DNA of 64,000 nucleotides from G963665925 sp963678925 (lineage in GTDB: Bacteria > Bacillota > Clostridia > Peptostreptococcales > Acidaminobacteraceae), in NCBI GenBank assembly GCA_963678925.1, contig OY787533.1, forward strand, positions 1,736,001 through 1,800,000. The letters run 5' to 3'. Below, piece after piece: positions 61,577 to 64,000 of this stretch. The position numbers and the translations under genes were made by a program. Numbering within the stretch: position 1 is the first letter of the stretch; each line of letters starts with the position of its first letter. The notes below the pieces were generated by a model that had not been told where the DNA came from, did not search any database, and was given only the letters and a program-made list of their open reading frames with translations.

Positions 61577-62347
61577 TTACAGATTTTCACTGATTTTTTT
61601 AAGCTTTTCAAAATAGACCTGTTCATCGATATTTAAATCCGCCTTATAGAGCTGATTCATCTTTTGCAGTGTCGTCATAGATGCATCGTGCTCAAGCAAG
61701 ACTTGGCTATGATCAAATAGCAGATTGTCCTCTTTAAACGGTCTGTCTGTATCGCGCATGTATTTGATCCAAAGTGCACATTTACATGGCTTTGATGGAT
61801 CAACAAGACTGCACCGCATCTCATACATCTCTCTGAGCTGCTTCCTGGTTCGGTGAAGAAGCACCTTCACATTAGACTCTGAGGTCTCTAAGACTTGGGC
61901 TATGTCTCTGTTTTTTAGTCCCATGATGGTTTTTAAGAGAAAGCATGCCCTGCCTTTTTGAGGCACACAGTTTAAAAAACCATGCATGCATTTTTCCCGC
62001 ATTTCATGAACAATGAGGTCATTTGTAAAATCGCCTGGACTTTCAAGTGACTGAAAAAAATCGCGCTCACTCATACCCAGTTCTTCCCTTATTGCAGTAA
62101 GCGGCAGCTTGTGCCACGTCTTCATGAACCGGTAGCTCTCATTGATGACGATTCGGTATATCCAAGTGCTCAGTTTTGCCTTACCATCAAAAGTTGAAAG
62201 ACGCCTAAAGGCCCTTATAAACCCTTCCTGCAAGGCTTCTTCAGTGTCATGATGCGAGTAGGTGATTCTGTAGACAACAGCGTACATTTTTTTATACTCC
62301 GTCTGGTAGACTTCTTGAAATTGTTCCTGCAAAGTATGTATGTCCAT
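61577..62347 (-). CDS. ECF-type RNA polymerase sigma factor
   Basis: 256 residues. Sigma region 2 is visible in YRITYSHHDTEEALQEGFIRAFRRL and TWIYRIVINESYRF, and region 4 in MGLKNRDIAQVLETSESNVKVLLHRTRKQL. A C-terminal extension carries CSLVDPSKPCKCALWI, likely a small metal site, followed by a helical tail with alternating charges. No anti-sigma gene lies next to it, so control may be through the extension. GAGGGGG precedes the ATG. Confidence 0.87.
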   Translation of the reverse strand: MDIHTLQEQFQEVYQTEYKKMYAVVYRITYSHHDTEEALQEGFIRAFRRLSTFDGKAKLSTWIYRIVINESYRFMKTWHKLPLTAIREELGMSERDFFQSLESPGDFTNDLIVHEMREKCMHGFLNCVPQKGRACFLLKTIMGLKNRDIAQVLETSESNVKVLLHRTRKQLREMYEMRCSLVDPSKPCKCALWIKYMRDTDRPFKEDNLLFDHSQVLLEHDASMTTLQKMNQLYKADLNIDEQVYFEKLKKISENL

Positions 62348-62366
62348 TGCTCCCCCTCAAAATGCA

Positions 62367-63182
62367 TCATAGAAGCTCCGCAGTCTCTTTCACTAAATAA
62401 TCTTCACCATATTTATGTGCATCCTTCGACCTGCACATAATGTTGGTTACATGCATATAGGGCTCCAGCGCTGATGCTATAGCCACCAGTTTGCCCGCTG
62501 AAATGTATTTGTCTGCAGCGGACTTGGGTAAAAACCCAGATCCGACGCCCCTCAGAATATAATCAATGGTTTCGACGCTTTGATCAATAGACATCGCTTT
62601 TCTATTGGCTGAAAAGTGGTGATCATACCATTCAATAAAGGCATTGCTTATAGGTGCGTATACAATATCTTGCCCCTCATATTCTGGGGATTTCACATGG
62701 ATTATCGGTTCCTCTATTTGACGGATCAAGTGGTACTTGTCACGTCTGTCATAATAACTTGTGTAGGCAACATCAATCAGATGGTCATCCAGGTAGTTGT
62801 AAAGCTCCCACGAGTGCTCAATTTTGATATTGTACTGCTGGCTCGAAAAGTTATTAAGAATATAGTCTTTCAAATAACAGTGGTATGCCAGCTGGTAGCT
62901 TCCAATATTGATGACCTCCTCGACCTTGATCTGCTGCATCTGCGTATAAGCTTCCTGCTCCATATCAACAAGACGCTTGATATATGGCAGAAGCTGTCTT
63001 CCGGCAAGTGTCAGTTCAACACTCTTATTTTCTCGCGTGAACAGCTGCTTGTCATAATAGTTTTCCAGGTCTCTAATTCTGTTGGATACTGTAGACTGTA
63101 CCACATGCAGCCTCTTTCCCGCCGCAGTGAAGTTCTTCGTTTCACTGAGTACAATAAAAGTCTTAAAAGCAGATAGATCCAT
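62367..63182 (-). CDS. LysR-family regulator
   Basis: 271 residues. The N-terminal HTH is TKNFTAAGKRLHVVQSTVSNRIRDLENYY, followed by a type 2 periplasmic-binding-like effector domain, slightly shorter than the usual ~295. AAGGTGG precedes the ATG. It is divergent from the GNAT gene and 20 bp upstream of the sigma gene on the same strand, so it may be co-transcribed with that gene. Confidence 0.88.
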   Translation of the reverse strand: MDLSAFKTFIVLSETKNFTAAGKRLHVVQSTVSNRIRDLENYYDKQLFTRENKSVELTLAGRQLLPYIKRLVDMEQEAYTQMQQIKVEEVINIGSYQLAYHCYLKDYILNNFSSQQYNIKIEHSWELYNYLDDHLIDVAYTSYYDRRDKYHLIRQIEEPIIHVKSPEYEGQDIVYAPISNAFIEWYDHHFSANRKAMSIDQSVETIDYILRGVGSGFLPKSAADKYISAGKLVAIASALEPYMHVTNIMCRSKDAHKYGEDYLVKETAELL

Positions 63183-63280
63183 AGTCCACCTTCTATTCGT
63201 ATTACGAATCGTTTTAATTATTAATATTCATTTCACAAATAACTGATTTCATTATACCATTTGCTTATCAGGAGGTAATT

Positions 63281-63757
63281 ATGATCAAACTTATAAAATA
63301 TCATGAAAAATATCGTGATGTGCTGATGGCATTTCACCTGAGCAATGAGGACAGCAAGTACACCGCTCTGCCAAATGCCGTTCTTGATGAAACACTTTCA
63401 AACGAACATAAGACTGCGGTCGTGATTCTTAAAGATGACTCCGTGGCTGGCTTTTTTGTGCTTCATGCCGGATCTGAAATCCAAGAATATATTGACCCGG
63501 TAAACACCCTTCTGGTAAGGGCCTTATCCATTGACAGCAAGTATCATCGGCAGGGAATCGGCTTTACTGCCATGCACATGCTCAGTCAATTTGTACAGGA
63601 ACACTTCAAGGAAAAAAAGGTGCTTGCTCTTGCCGTCAACCTCAAGAATGAAAAGGCACAGCGCCTTTATTTTAAGGCTGGATACACGGAAGACCATCGC
63701 CGAATGGGACTAAAAGGTGAGCAGATGGTCCTTGTCAAAAGCGTCAGTCATAAATGA
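63281..63757 (+). CDS. GNAT-family acetyltransferase
   Basis: 158 residues with the acetyl-CoA binding motif in LSIDSKYHRQGIGFTAMHML and the C-terminal RLYFKAGYTEDHRRMGLKGEQMVL. AGGAGG lies 5 nt before the ATG. Substrate (amine, peptide N-terminus or antibiotic) is not apparent. It is divergent from the LysR gene, which may regulate it. Confidence 0.88.
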   Translation: MIKLIKYHEKYRDVLMAFHLSNEDSKYTALPNAVLDETLSNEHKTAVVILKDDSVAGFFVLHAGSEIQEYIDPVNTLLVRALSIDSKYHRQGIGFTAMHMLSQFVQEHFKEKKVLALAVNLKNEKAQRLYFKAGYTEDHRRMGLKGEQMVLVKSVSHK

Positions 63758-63903
63758 CACACTGTGCTGTACTAGACCGGATCTAACCAACTGAAATATG
63801 CCCTCACAAGGGTTACGAGCGCTTATGATTGAATCATTTAGTCTATTATTTCCATACATGATACAATAGACCTATCTAAATCTGTATTGGAGAAAACGCT
63901 CTA

Positions 63904-64000
63904 ATGAAAAAAATCAATTTCGAAATGCTCAGTGAATATCCTTTGGAAATTCGGATTCTTATAATCGCAGCGGCAGGGGGCATCCTTTTTGCCATTCTGA
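63904..64000 (+). CDS. Start of a membrane protein, cut by the window end
   Basis: 32 codons are visible: MKKINFEMLSEYPLEIRI followed by a hydrophobic stretch (LIIAAAGGILFAIL). TACAAT about 40 nt before the ATG could be a -10 box. Too little is seen to assign a family. Confidence 0.5.
   Translation, partial: MKKINFEMLSEYPLEIRILIIAAAGGILFAIL

Overview
The window reads as a chromosomal segment of an anaerobic, low-to-mid GC Firmicute of the Clostridia type. This is inferred from strong AGGAGG-type ribosome sites, oxygen-sensitive enzymes (two glycyl radical enzymes, an aldehyde:ferredoxin oxidoreductase, radical SAM enzymes, a four-cluster ferredoxin) and a Bacillus-like fadN-fadA-fadE order. 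I cannot name the genus. No rRNA, tRNA, CRISPR array or insertion sequence was seen. Starts were set by hand from ribosome binding sites, so several differ from the longest open frame.

Region by region: 1-2.5 kb holds the 5' part of an iron alcohol dehydrogenase divergent from a PucR regulator. 2.5-10.8 kb is a compact RiPP (ribosomal peptide) locus: two tandem modules, each with a PoyD-like radical SAM epimerase, a cobalamin-type radical SAM C-methyltransferase and Nif11-leader precursor peptides. One methyltransferase carries a leader/GG-like tail fused to its own C-terminus. 10.8-14.2 kb has a MocR regulator and a YczE membrane protein, separated by a truncated-looking LuxR gene and a small membrane gene. 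14.4-23.6 kb is a seven-gene operon (UbiD, UbiA, UbiX, ABC ATPase, ABC permease, U32 protein, class III aminotransferase) divergent from a lipoprotein substrate-binding protein; it looks like late quinone synthesis combined with uptake of a small ligand. 23.6-24.9 kb has a MarR regulator, a transporter remnant and an unknown small protein.

24.9-49.3 kb is one metabolic neighbourhood. Genes are MoaD-like/AOR/ferredoxin; a GRE operon (Fe-alcohol dehydrogenase, activase, GRE, small membrane protein); a two-component system with a sigma-54 activator; a beta-oxidation operon (CoA-transferase, fadN, fadA, fadE); an acyl-CoA ligase; a TetR regulator; a second GRE; and an enoyl-CoA hydratase. Two regulatory layers show in the DNA. 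Arrays of TAAC/GTTA half-sites with an exact 7-nt period lie in front of the AOR, GRE1 and GRE2 units. Sigma-54 promoters with upstream TGTGCAA boxes lie in front of the beta-oxidation operon, the ligase and the hydratase. A fourth sigma-54 promoter faces a gene-free stretch ending in a very strong terminator, which looks like a regulatory RNA or tiny-peptide gene.

49.9-64 kb: a DUF4386 membrane protein with an FNR-like site at about -41.5 and a convergent Crp/Fnr regulator; a 1,780-residue membrane protein with about 27 alternating short motifs resembling the CheY-binding peptide of FliM; then a metallo-hydrolase, a Cache/PAS/GGDEF protein, a DUF3795 protein, an ECF sigma factor, a LysR regulator, a GNAT acetyltransferase and the start of a membrane protein.
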